DNA from: Ipomoea triloba
Taxonomy: Eukaryota; Streptophyta; Magnoliopsida; Solanales; Convolvulaceae
DNA length: 64,000 nt
Direction of reading: 5' to 3'
NCBI RefSeq assembly: GCF_003576645.1
Contig: NC_044919.1
Span: 17,417,955 to 17,481,954, forward strand
Of the stretch, positions 20,665 through 32,404 are shown one piece after another (position 1 is the first letter of the stretch; the number at the start of each line of letters is the position of its first letter). The position numbers were made by a program, and so were the translations under genes. Under the pieces are notes generated by a model. It did no database searches. It saw only the letters and a program-made list of their open reading frames with translations, and had not been told where the DNA came from.

Positions 20665-20775
20665 AAAGGATACGACGTTGGTTTTCGTATAAAACCAACG
20701 TCTTACATAATTAAAAAATATTTAATTACTATACGACGTCAGTTCGTAAGCGAACCGACGTCGTATATATTTTAT
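20665..20775. repeat. Left subterminal palindromes of the CACTA element
   Basis: Two hairpin-forming units are present: TACGACGTTGGTTTTCGTAT paired with AAAACCAACGTCTTA, and TACGACGTCAGTTCGTAAGC paired with GAACCGACGTCGTATA. In CACTA elements subterminal repeats bind the transposase. They mirror the larger right-hand array. Confidence 0.85.
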
Positions 20776-20792
20776 TTTTTTTTAATTTTTTT

Positions 20793-22790
20793 TTGTATTT
20801 GGAAGACCCCACTAGATGTCCAGTAGCATTTGGGATAGCTTACACTGGTGGACAAGTTCATGGGGTTGCACTAAATGTAGATCAAGTGAAGGTAAGCGTA
20901 GACAAAATCATTGATCCACGTGCAAAGGTACCATTCTCCACCAGTGAAGTTCAGCTTGTAGGTTCTGCATTTCAACAGTTTATTATTTGGCCAAAGAAGC
21001 TAGTAGAGTTATGTACTCAAGCTGATAATGTATGTACGCTATAAATATATTTGTATTTAAAATAGTATATAATTTACTTTTTAAAAAATAATAATTGCTA
21101 TTTATATTAAAATGCACAGTTAAAAGGAAAGACCAAATCGACTTTTGAATCAGTTGTGAAATCTCATCATCATGAATTGACTTTAGTTGATCCGAATTCT
21201 TTAAGTAGAACATGCAGAAAGGCATACAAGATTTCTTGTAGTCTTGAACACAATGTGGTGACGCAAATGCCTCGTGGTGTTGTGGGTAAAATTGATTATT
21301 AATTACAACTTGAGAGTTTGGAAATCATGCGCTTATTGAATATGGATACCGATATTTCTATTATTCAGTTCTTTATAAGGTAATATGTTTTTAGTATTAT
21401 TTGATCAAAATAGTTTTAATTTTATTTATCATAATTATTAGTAATTTATATGATTGCTGATAGTGTTTATACCCCGACCTTGTACGGTCGGGAGCTCGGG
21501 CTTCAGCCATACCCGACCGTTTGTCCGGCCGACCTGATCGGGTCGGCGGCCGCCCTCGGTTGCCGCATAGTAGTCCCATCGCGACCGCCACGTGCCTCTC
21601 CCCTCCCGGGCGGAGGGCTGTGTAATTGCATGGCCGCCACGTGCTCCCCATGCCGGAGCCCCGGATCGTCACATTTTCCCTCCTATAAATACTGCATTAA
21701 TGAGGAGAGAGAGGATCTTTCGGCTGATTCTAGACTAAGCCTTGAAGTGTGCTCGGACAGTAGGAAACCCACTGCCGACCCGCTGAGCCCTTCGAGCCCA
21801 TTTGTATTGTAAACCGGGCTTAGATCCTTTTGATTAATAAGAGATCGTATTACCCGTTTGAGCATCGTATTTGCTGTATTTAGCACTATCAATTGCTTTT
21901 GATTGTGAGTAGGGGTATTTATAAACAATATGGTTTTCAATCACAAACCAAGTATGACTTTTTAGATCCAAATTGGATTCAACCGAAACTGATGACTAGA
22001 AATGGGAGGATAAACTATATAAGTGAAACCATGGGATATGGTGAGATGAAAGATTGCTATTTAGGCCCATATAATTTCGAGTAAGCATTTGATTATGTTT
22101 TAAAATACAATACCTTATATATAATATACTATAAACTAATAAAATTCTTATTTGTATGGGGCATTGGATGTTGATGGCTATTTTTCCTAAATTACATGAA
22201 ATCTATTGGTTTAATTCCATTGATCATTCGCCACGTGAGGATATTAAAGATATAGTTGAAACGTATATAAATTTATAAATATAATTAATATTTATTATTA
22301 ATATAGTGATGTCAAACATTTATGTATATTTTATATGTCTTATATTAATAGGTCTTTGAAGGCAACAAGCATAATAGGTGGAAAGAAAACAAGTCGTCAA
22401 CTAAAATGGATTACATGTTCAGTAAGTACATATATCTTATTGTTTTTTATTAATAAAATCTTAATTATATTAATTACTTCAAATGTAGTGTGTCATACAA
22501 AGAGGAGGTACCGAATGTGGATATTATGTGATGAAATTTATTTTGGAAATCATTTCATTGGGAGCATGCAAGGGAATGAATAAGGCAAGTACTTTAATAA
22601 AGTATCTTTCTCCTTCATATTTTTTAAAATACTAACTTATTAATTTTTTTTTATCTCTTTTAAACTTTATAGCTTTTGGAGAGACAATGAAGATTGCCAT
22701 ACAATCAAAAAGATATTGATGAAGTTAAAGACATATGGTGCCAATATTTAATTGATGAATGGGTTGATAGATTACTTCTTTAGTTTGATG
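20793..22790 (+). pseudogene. CACTA-borne gene remnant: plant-transposon domain plus Ulp1-like (C48) cysteine protease
   Basis: 20800-21010 encodes a piece resembling the conserved domain before the protease in CACTA proteins (AFGIAYTGGQVHGVALNVDQVKV...VGSAFQQFIIWPKKLV). Later exons keep NQYGFQSQTKYDFLDP..WI (about 21920-21990) and a protease core. That core has HWMLMAIFPKLHEIYWFNSID (about 22165-22225, His and Asp) and Q-x5-C in QRGGTECGYYVMKF (about 22498-22540, Gln and Cys). The His-Asp-Gln/Cys set is that of SUMO-type peptidases. Introns are likely (GT/AG near 20892, 22084, 22421), but stops (21301, near 22700) and the inserted LTR break it. Confidence 0.75.
21458..21891 (+). mobile_element. 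GC-rich solo LTR (434 bp) inside the CACTA element
   Basis: The ends are TGATAGTG and CACTATCA, an 8-bp inverted repeat, flanked by exact 5-bp TSDs ATTGC (21453-21457, 21892-21896). It has a TATA box CCTATAAATAC (about 21683) and a much higher GC content than its surroundings. A TTTGTATTGTAAACC-style polyadenylation region lies at about 21800. No internal region remains. It inserted after the CACTA element. Confidence 0.9.
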
Positions 22791-23077
22791 AATTGTGAGA
22801 TTTATGTTAAATACTTGTTGTTTATTAGTTATTGAATTGTGAGATTTATGTTGAATATTCAATGTCTTATTAGTTATTGTAGACTTTATTAGTTTGATAA
22901 GTTGTGATGTTTATTAGTTTTTATTAATTGAGAAATTTATTAGTTTGATCAATTGTGAAATTATAAATGTTAATTTGTTACACAGGTTCTGAAACTTATG
23001 TGTGAATTGTAAATATTACTGTACTGTACAGGTTTTAGGTGGATTCGTAAAATATTTTTAATATAAAAAAAAAATAA

Positions 23078-23450
23078 ACGACGTCGGTTATTAAGCGATA
23101 ACCGATGTCGTTTATATATATATTTTTTTAAAAATAATTACGTACGGCGTCGGTTATTTCATATAACCGACGCCGTATTTATTTTTTTTTTAAACATAAA
23201 CGACGTCGGTTATTGCTTAATGACCGACGTCGTTTATTTATTTTTTTTTTAAATATATGATACGACGAAAAACCGACATCGTATCATTTTTTTTTTATTT
23301 TTTTTAAATAAACGACGTCGGTTTTATGGAATAACCGACGTCGTTTATTTATTTTAAAAAATAAAAAATACATACGGTGTCGGTTTTTACAACCGACGCC
23401 GTATCATTTATATACAACGTCTGCCAGATCGACGTCGATTTTTAACCGAC
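23078..23450. repeat. Right subterminal palindrome array of the CACTA element
   Basis: Six or seven hairpins of about 35 bp lie near 23080, 23142, 23199, 23262, 23311, 23372 and 23415, separated by T- or A-rich spacers. Stems vary in matched pairs: ACGACGTCGG with CCGACGTCGT in several, ACGGCGTCGG with CCGACGCCGT at 23142. These are candidate transposase-binding sites. Confidence 0.9.
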
Positions 23451-23501
23451 ATTAAACGTGCTAAAAAATCAACGTTAAAGGTGTTTTCGGTAGTAGTGTG
23501 G

Positions 23502-25429
23502 CTACTGAGGCAAAGGATTTTGCCTTTTTATGGGGAAAAAGAAAAATTAAAGTGTAAAATGACAATTGTGGTAACCAATTTAATTAATTATCCCCAGACT
23601 GTTTTAAAATATCTTGCACAATCCAACTAATTATGGTCTTGTTTGGTAAATAGTGGATCTATCATTTTGACATTTTGACCAAGGTCAAAACTCCAAAAAA
23701 AAATGTCTGGTTACTTAGCGGTTTGTTCCAAATCATTGAAAATGTATTGACAAAAATCAAACTTATGACCTTTTGAAATATGAATAATGATATACTTATG
23801 CAGTCACCCCTTTCGGGACTAGACTTCTTATTATTATTATTATCTCATAACATTTTTTTTCCACCAGTTCATTAACTTTAAACTGATTTATATTTACTGG
23901 CAACTTATAAATTAATTAACTTTACAGAAAGTTATGTAGTAATTAAATAATGGAGTTGCTTGGTAAAAGCTGTTAGCTGATAGTTGATTAGGTTAATGGG
24001 TTTGACTAGTAGATAGAATTAGCTAATTGTAGAAAGATATTTAGTAAATTAGTTGTTACTTGATAGCTGATCACATGCAAAATAACTTTCTCAAGAAGCT
24101 GATCGAAAAAGCTACTTTGAATAGCTTTTTCAATTCTAACATTTTAGAATAATAAATTGTTACCAAAAGCTAATTAATCAAACACTTATATTAATTATTT
24201 AACCAAGTCAAACAACTAATAGTAATCAAATAAATCAAAATTAACTGATAAGCTAACTATATTACTTAACATGACCAATATTACGTAAACAAAAATAAAT
24301 TCTATAATTATTTTTGCCGTACTGAAGAGGGCATTGTTTAGTAATAATGGTGCTAGATTTTATTTTGTTTTTTAAATTGAAATATCTTAATATTATAATT
24401 TACCTTTTTTTTTTTTGGAGAGGGAAAAGTTATTAATATAAAAAAAAAAAAAAAAAAAAAAAACTGCTAAACTCTAGCTATATGTTTTATGCTTTAGGGT
24501 GATTATGGAAATCGGTAGTTGTTACTCTAGCTTATGAACTTTATAAACTTTACCTTTTAATCATATCCTAACTGGTAAATGATTACAGGAAGGTAAATCA
24601 ATTTAAATTGTTCATAACTGACCATTTAACACTAAGAAAATCTAGAAGTTTTATTTGTTTTAGTTGTAAAGTGGGAGGGATTTTTTACAAAACTTTTTTA
24701 TTTTTATTTTTAACAGTATGTTATATGATAGGTGGCCACTGGCCAGTATCCAAATCATTGAGAAAGAGACTATAGGGATAAAGGAGGGAGAAATCATTTC
24801 CAATTATTAAAAATAGTAATTGGATTAACACTATCATTATGGGAGTGCCCCGGACTAGGCCTTTTCTTTTTTCTTTTTCCTTTTTTCTTTTTCATTTTCC
24901 CTTTTTGAGGGAAAATTACATAATATTTATTAATTCAATTGGAAATTTTTTTAAAATTTATTTCAAGTGACAAATATAATATTAAATGCATAAATTAATA
25001 TAATTAATTTTTTCTTTTATTAATTTTCACTCTCTAAACAAAACGATTAAATTTAAACTCAAAATAACTAAGTAATTTGTAGCTCAATAGTATCTTTGTG
25101 TCTTTCCCAAATGAAAGGTCGTAATACTGAGAAAATAAATAAATAAAAAAGTTAAAAGTCTTATCTTCAAATCAATTTCACATAATTAAGTATCGTCACA
25201 TAATTAGACCGCAGCTGAGTGTATGTACCAAATTAGTGATGATCTTGCCCAGTGTAACAATGTAAACACATTGAATATAATTCAATTTGACCCAATATCA
25301 CAATTTGTAACATTGACCACTGACGCAAATATTAAATATATTAAAGGTTGATTTAAACTCAAAAAAATATTGAAGGTTCATTTTTAATCTATTGAATTGT
25401 TCACAATTTATATTTTCTCTTGAGATTTC
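23502..25429. other. AT-rich intergenic DNA with MITE remnants
   Basis: A decayed Tourist-like piece (GTCTTGTTTGGTAAATAGTGG) lies at about 23635. A second MITE-like stretch lies at about 23945-24290, with GGTAAAAGCTGTTAGCTGATAG and ACTGATAAGCTAACT words near its ends. A 24-A run sits at about 24440. No gene or RNA is supported. Confidence 0.45.
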
Positions 25430-26964
25430 TTAATTTATCATTAATTCTATGATTGTCCATTAAATTTTCCGTTAAATATTCTCTTTTCCGTTAATATTTC
25501 GTTAATGTTAGACTCTTAACTGGAACTAAAGAAAATGTTAGTGTAATAGTCTGCTATAGCATATTGTACTTTGTGTTCTTCTTATTGTGCAACCTCCAAT
25601 TAAATTCCTAATATATCCTAATCCTTTATAATTTTACCAAATTATTTCCGTTAAATATAATGGAAGTTTAACATTAAATTCTTTAGGCAATTTGTTTATT
25701 TATTGCCGTTTTCAAACAAATTGACAATATTCTATAATACAATTCTGTATAGATTCCTAACTTAAAATTAGAATATTGAAGTTTTAATAGGATTTTATAA
25801 TACAATTTTGTATAGATTCCTAACTAAACCATTATTCTACTCAAAACAACATATATAAACCCCTCCCCTTCTCACTAGTATTCACCTAAAACTAAACCTA
25901 ACATATTATGCAACACACCATCTACTTGACATTCTATAGGTATGATTGTCAAAATATTATCATGCTAATTCTATTATTTGCATTTGTACTCATAATGATT
26001 ACAGTTTTTTTTGTTTTAAAAAAATTTAATGATGGTATACTCATTAATTAGTATAACTTCAATATCGTTATGTAAATATATCTATTGTATAATCTGTTCA
26101 TCTATACTTGTATCCTTATATGTAATGTTGTGGTTCTCGTTATATTCCTCTATAATCTACACATTTTAGTTACTCCTAACTCCATAATCTATGGTTTTTG
26201 AATTTATGTTGGGGTTCCCATTATATTATTTCATTGCATCCTTTATGAACATATTTCCCATGGAGTAAAGTTAATTGATATTGACACACAAACTATGGGC
26301 TGGAGTTGTACAGTTCATGTCATTAAGAAAAACGAACCAAAAAGTGCTATTGAAACGCCTAAGAAAGGGTATATACTCATTGTACTTGAGGATGAAACAG
26401 TAAGTAATTAAATAGTAAAAAATTTCTCCCTTTATTATTATTTTATTTTTATCATTATTAGTATTATTATTATTATGAAGATGCTCTCATTCAACATCAT
26501 TGTAAATGCTATATCTAAATGCAAGGAACTCGAGTTCAATCAATAGTGTTTGATAATGACATTGGAATGTATGATATCACTTTACAAACCAACAAATGGT
26601 ACATCATCTCAAATGTCATTGTCAAACCTGTCCGGACGAACTGTAAAGTACTTGATCACAAATACAATTACACATGGATTTTAAATGGTCAGACCGGTTT
26701 CCAAACAATCGACAATGATGACACGTCATTTGCTCCCATGTAAGTAGTTTATTTGTTTCTACGTACTTTAGTTGCAATTTAGCTATTTACAATTTCGTTA
26801 TGTTTTATTAAAATATATAAGCATCGAGACTATTTCTTTGATTTTTATCAATTTAGCATTTTTTTCTCTCATTATTATATGACTACTTTAACCAATTAAG
26901 GAACACTAATTTAAAAATACGCATTGGACATTGGTTTAATAGTCCAATGCACTTAGGATTAGTC
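25430..26964 (+). mobile_element. RPA-carrying Helitron-like repeat, copy 1
   Basis: From about 25500 to 26940 this matches, inverted, 61275-64000 apart from later inserts. It contains a promoter-like stretch with ATATATAAACCCC (about 25852) and the OB-fold gene below. The right end has a palindrome (ATTGGAC...GTCCAAT, about 26922-26948), where copy 2 has a Helitron 3' hairpin, but the CTAG end is not preserved here. A Copia element follows directly. The Helitron class is inferred from copy 2. Confidence 0.6.
26284..26743 (+). pseudogene. RPA1-like OB-fold (replication protein A) gene fragment, copy 1
   Basis: Two exons look likely. About 26284-26400 encodes WSCTVHVIKKNEP...GYILIVLEDET. About 26522-26743 encodes GTRVQSIVFDNDI...YIISNVIVKPV...YTWILNGQTGF. 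This is the N-terminal OB-fold pattern of plant RPA70-like proteins, which bind single-stranded DNA. Plant Helitrons commonly carry such genes. No further OB-folds or zinc ribbon follow, so it is a one-domain piece. An upstream ATG (25910) opens a short hydrophobic frame of unclear relevance. Confidence 0.65.
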
Positions 26965-27120
26965 CGTAATAGGACTCTAGTAGTTTGTGTTATACTGTAA
27001 CTCTATCTCTTAATTAGCATTATCTCTGTATATTACTACTCTATTGTACATTGTTGATTATCATTGAACGTAAATACACTTTGGTCAGTTATCCTAGTAG
27101 TTTTGGTTTGATCCTAGTGA

Positions 27121-30100
27121 TGGCTTCCCAGCAAGGTGATAACCCTAAGGCTTCAACTGAATGCACGGTTACTGTTCCTACTAGCTCTGTTCCTTCTCCA
27201 GCACCATCGACTCTCACCACGGCACACCACTTTTTATCAATCAAGCTCTCGTCAAGGAATTATGTGTTTTGGCGCACCAAAATAGTTCCGTTCCTCTGGG
27301 GTCAGGGATTGCTTGGTTACATCGACGATAATCCGGCGGCTTTGGCTTGGGTGCAACAAAACCAAGCCATCTTCTCCATGCTGGTTGCGTTGCTCTCCGA
27401 GGAGGTGATGTACCTTACGCTTGGACCGTCGACGTCTCGGCTTATTTGGCAAGCAATTAAAGGCACTCTCAGTTCATCCACGAGAGCACAGGCCCTTGGC
27501 CTCCGTGGGCAATTGCAGAGTCTCCGATAAGGAGAACTCTCGTTAGCGGAGTATCTTGGACGTGCGAAGCTTTTGATCGAAGAACTCGCCATGGCCGGCC
27601 ATCCAGTCTCCTTAGATGAGCAGAACTTGTACGTTTTTCAAGGTTTACGGCTGAAATTTCGCGTCATGGCTTCGTCACTAGTCAGCAAGGACGCCAGTGA
27701 CGATTGCGTAGCTGTCCGACTTTTTGTTGGCATAGCAGTTCATCTGCAACGATGACTTCTCGCTGGTGATAGATTCTTCGCAGGCAGTTCCGGTTGCAAT
27801 GGTGTCGCAGCGAGGAGGTCGGCACTCTGGCAGTGGTAGTGCTTGGCGTGGTGGTCGTAATTCTTCCCTCGGTGGTGGTGGTCGTTGATGTCTTTGATTC
27901 TGAACCATTATTTACTCCCTATTTTAGTTGTTTTTGACAATAATTGCCTAATTCTTAATAGGAAAGTGAGACTCATTTGTATATTTTGTGTCTACAGGTG
28001 CAACTGCCTAAAACGAATAGTAAAGGAAAGATTTTGGAATGTTTTGGATCAATTTTGGAAGCAAAGAAAATTACCTAAGGAAGGAAAGGAAACAAGAACA
28101 AGAATTGGAAAAACTCGCAGACCTCATGGCCAGGCCCACGGCCTGCACTGTCTCTTATTTAAGTCACAATTTTCTACAAATTTAGGAGGTTCCCAACCCT
28201 AGTTAGTTTTAGGTTATTTTTCCTCTTCCCTTTAGATTTCCCTAGCATAATTTAGATTATTTTTACATTATATTATTTAATTTCAAGCTTGGAATCTCAT
28301 ATTGGAGTTGAATTTGTTCTTCATTATTAGTAAAGTTCTGTTCTTCCCTTTATTTACTTTTTTTTTTTTTTCAGATTTCTTGCAATGTTTATGACTATTC
28401 ATTATTGCTTTGCTTTGTCTTCCATTATGATGCATGAGTAGTTCGCTTTCGGGTTTGGATTATTGCATAAAAGGGATGAATGTTCTCCTAGGATTTATGT
28501 TTGAATTGGGTTATGAATTCCTCTTGTTGGTAATTATTGCGCAGCTTTTATTGATTTGCTTTGGAGAGGCTTTTATCGCAACGAAAGTTGGATGAAAGAG
28601 TCAAGCTTAATCAATTTCAAACCCAATTTTCCTACTATGAGAATAGGGGTAATTTGGGGGCTTATAATGCTCGTGTGTTTCAAAGGTTAGGATTGATGCA
28701 TCACGAAAGTGGGGCAATCTTACTCTAATTCCTATTTATTGATTGCGAAAGTAGCTTGAACTTGAATTCTTATGTGCATTGCCATAAATCTCTTCGTGGA
28801 TTGTTTTTCCCCTAATTCTGAGATTGTTGAAGCATCAAGAAAGCAAAATCTCTAATCTGAACTCATCTTTATTCATATAGTTTATTCCCTGTTTAAATTA
28901 CAGTCCTTTTATTTTCTCTTTCCTAATCTCAATTTGCTTGGATTCTAGTGAATTCCAAGACATTAGTGCCTACAATTTTACATATCACACAAGTACGTGC
29001 CACAGCCCTAATCCTTAGCAGATCAGAACGACATTTTCACCCTTTTTTACCATCACTACTTTACGTTCTGGCTATAGAGGTCGTGGTGGTCACGGTGGTC
29101 CCTGGTGCCAAATCTATCGGAGTCATGGGCATTCTACTGTGTACTTCTTTCGTCGTTACTCTAAGTAGCCTCCTTCTCCTCAGGCCAATATTGCGTCTAC
29201 AGATCCTGGTGGTGATTCAATGACATGGTATCTAGACATAGGTGCGTCGCACCATGTGACGCTTACGGACTTTGGTTTGGTGGAGTCCGAGGTCTACACT
29301 GGCAGTGAGCCAGTGACACCTTTCACGTTGGCAGTGGTGAAGGTTTGGAAATTTCCCATATTGGTCATGCTCATATTTCCTCTTCTAAATCTATGTCATT
29401 GTCTAATGTTCTTGTATGTTCCATGTCTCACTGATTCTCTTATATCTATGCAAAAATTTGCCCGTGATAATAAAGTTTTTTTTTTAAAAATTCTATCCTA
29501 CTTTCTTTTTGTTGTTAAGGACATCGTCACCAAGGCTCCTCTACTTAAGGGTCCAAGTTCTAGGGGGTTGTAGTCTTTGCGACTCTCGTCGTATGTTCCT
29601 TTTGCGTTGGTGTCGGCTTGGGCTTCCTCCAATGTTTGGCACAATCTCTTGGGGCATCCTCATTATCGAGTCCTACATAAAGTCCTTCAAGACTACCTAG
29701 TTAGCAAGTTAGATATTAGTTCTACTTCCTTATGTTCGTCGTTTCAATTAGGGAAATCTTCACGATTTCCTTTGTTTAGAGTTGATTCATCAAGTTCACA
29801 TGTATTGGATTTGATTTATACGAATATTTGGGGCTCTACGCTTGTTATATCATCGATTGGTTTTCGTTACTTTGTACTCTTTGTTGATGATTTTTCACGT
29901 TATTGTTGATTATTTCCCTTGCGTTTTAAAACTAATATATATGCAGTTTTTGAGAGGTTTCGTGTGATTGTTGAACATATTTTCTCTTGTAAAATAAAGG
30001 TGATACAATCTGATTTAGGGGGTGAATACTGCAGGTTGGGGTCTGTTTTCGCTTTACTTGGCATTGTTCATCGTTAGTCTTGTGTTTATACGCATGAACA

Positions 30101-32143
30101 AAATGGTTGGGTGACACGGAGGCACCGTCATATTGTTGAGACAAGTCTCGCTCTTCTTGCCTAGGGTTTTGTTCCCTTTAGGTACTAGGACTATGCCTTT
30201 GAAACGACCGTGTTTTTAATCAATCGTTTACCTTCGTCTACTCTTCGTATGGATAGTCTATATGTTAGGTTGTTTCATTCTCATCCGTCTTACTCTCATC
30301 TTCGGGTGTTTGGGTGTCTTTGTTTTCCTTTCTTCCAGCCGTATAATAAGCACATGTTTGCTTATCGATCGACTCCGTGTGTTTTTATGGGCTATCCATC
30401 GTCTTTCTATGGTTAACGGTGCATGGTCCTTAATACGGGTAAGTTGTTTATTTGTCGTCATGTTCGGTTTGACGAGGGTGTGTTTCCCTATGCCAGGTCT
30501 TCTGTGCAGGTGCAGGTGCAGGATATATGGTTCGTGTGCTAGTAGACTGGAACCTTGGGGTGTTGGTCCGATGGTTCAGTCTGTGACCCCGAGGGTTTCG
30601 ACTGTGGCTGTGGTTGTGTTTTCGGCGCCTATGCCTATGCCACTTGTGGGTCCTTCTAGTGTTCTAGTTACTAATCATATTCGTCCAACTGAGCGCCGTG
30701 CTAAGGCTGGTCCGCTACCACCTCATTCTCATCCCATGATTCTTCGCCATATGGGATGGGGTTTTCAGCTTCAGGCCTTGTTGGTTGTTAATACTAGTGA
30801 TCCGACTTGTTACACGCAGGCCTTGTGTCATCTGGAGTGGCGTGTTGCTATAAATTAGGAATTTATTGTGTTGCTCCATAATCAGACGTGGAGGCTGGTT
30901 CTGTCTCGTTCTGGCATGAATGTGGTTGGCTGTAAATGGGTTTTCCGGACTAAGCGTAAGGTAGATGGGTCCGTAGAGCGGTACAAGGCCAGGCTGGCTG
31001 TTAAGGGCTTCAATCAAATTGTTGGGGAGGATTTCTTCAACACATTTATCCTGGTGGTTAAGCCCACAACCGCTCAGTTGTTGCTATCATTGGCGTTATC
31101 TCGAAAATGAACGCTATAGCAGCTTGATATTCATAGAGCCTTCCTGAATGGGCGCTTGGCTGAGGTGGTGTATATGAAACAGCCCCCAGGCAATGTTGAC
31201 CCTACCTATCCTGACCATGTGTGTCTCTTGCAGAGGTTCTTATATGGCTTGAAACAGGCCCCACGAGCTTGGTTCAAGCGGTTGCATGATTTTCTTATCT
31301 CTTTAGGGTTCAAGTCCTTTAAAACTGATGTGTCATTGTTCTATCTTTCTGCTAATGGGTCTCAAGTGTTCTTGCTGGTGTATGTTGGCAATATTTTACT
31401 TATGGGTAGTGATTCGCAGTTGGTGTCTGATTTATTGCGACGACTGCTTTTAAGATTTGTGATTTGGTTACCCCCTAGTTTTTCCTAGGCATTGAGACGA
31501 TTCCTATTGATAGTGGTTATCTCAGCGCAGGTATATGTCTAATATTCTCCAGCATGCATGCATGACAGATTGCAAGCCTCTTGCTACTCCTGTTTCTGTG
31601 GCTTGGTCGCATGTGCAGTCCGACGAGTTATTTTACAACCCAACTCAATACAGGAGTCTAGCGGGTGCGTTGTAGTACTTAACTGTGACTAGGGCGGACC
31701 TTTTGTTTGTTGTGAATCAACTATGTCAACACATGCACTCTCCTACTGTGACGCACTGGGTATGCTGAAGCGTGTGTTGCGATATGTTAAAGGCACGTTG
31801 CAGTTTGCGCTTGGATTGCAGTCTTCAAAGTCAACCGCTTTGCATGCTTATTCAGATTCGGACTGGGCTAGTGATCTGGTTGATCGAAAGTCCACGAGTG
31901 GCTTTGCTATTTTTGTAGGGGACAACTTGGTCTCACACGGTGGTCCGCTCTTCAACTGAGGCTGAGTATAAAGGATTGGTTGATGTTGTTGCGGAGGTGA
32001 TGTGGCTTGTTTCTTTACTTAAGGAGTTTGGCCTTGCTCCTACTGATCCACCCTCGTTGTGGTGTGACAACCTCAAAGCTACTTATCTTTGTGCTAATTT
32101 GGTTTTTCATGCCAGGACAAAGCATGTTGAGGTGGACTACTAG
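27121..32143 (+). pseudogene. Copia gag-pol pseudogene
   Basis: Gag starts at about 27121 (MASQQGDN..., later YVFWRTKIVPFLWGQGLLGY) and runs into a glycine-rich zinc-knuckle area interrupted at 27888. Protease: WYLDIGASHHVT (29223), where the catalytic DSG is DIG. GAG-pre-integrase and integrase: 29430-30150. RT: 30900-31490, with KARLAVKGFNQ and LYGLKQAPRAWF, but the YVDD box reads YVGN (about 31382), so catalytic aspartates are lost. RNase H: AYSDSDWASD and STEAEYKGL (31846-31970). Multiple stops confirm it is dead. Confidence 0.9.
27888..29052 (+). mobile_element. Solo LTR inserted in the Copia gag zinc-knuckle region
   Basis: Copia gag coding (arginine/glycine-rich) stops at GGTGGTGGTCGT and resumes as TCTGGCTATAGAGG at about 29057. 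In between is about 1.16 kb starting TGATGTCTTTGATTC and ending near ACCATCA, a TG...CA pair with a 5-bp inverted repeat. It holds no coding domain. The right boundary is uncertain by a few bases and no clean TSD was read. Confidence 0.65.
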
Positions 32144-32404
32144 TTTGTTCATGATAAAGTCTCCTCTAGTGATCTGCAAGTTCATTTTGTCTCCTCTAAA
32201 GATCAGCTGACCGATATCTTCACTAAACCATTTTCTGTTACGCGTTTTGAGCTCTTGTGTTCCAAGCTTAATGTTGTGTTGGCTCCACCTTAAGCTTGAG
32301 GGGGTGTAATAGGACTCTAGTAGTTTGTGTTATACTGATATACTGTAACTCTATCTCTTAGCATTATCTCTATAAATTACTACTCTATTGTACATTATTG
32401 ATTA

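Larger units (their letters stand above)
20570..23498 (+). mobile_element. CACTA (En/Spm) DNA transposon, 2.93 kb, defective
   Basis: It starts CACTACTACAGGAAA and ends TTTTCGGTAGTAGTG. It is flanked by a 3-bp TSD TGG (20567-20569, 23499-23501). Both ends carry arrays of palindromic ACGTCGGTT repeats. The body keeps pieces of the element's Ulp1-protease-type gene but no TNP2 transposase, so it cannot move on its own. A solo LTR (21458-21891) is inserted in it. Confidence 0.92.
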
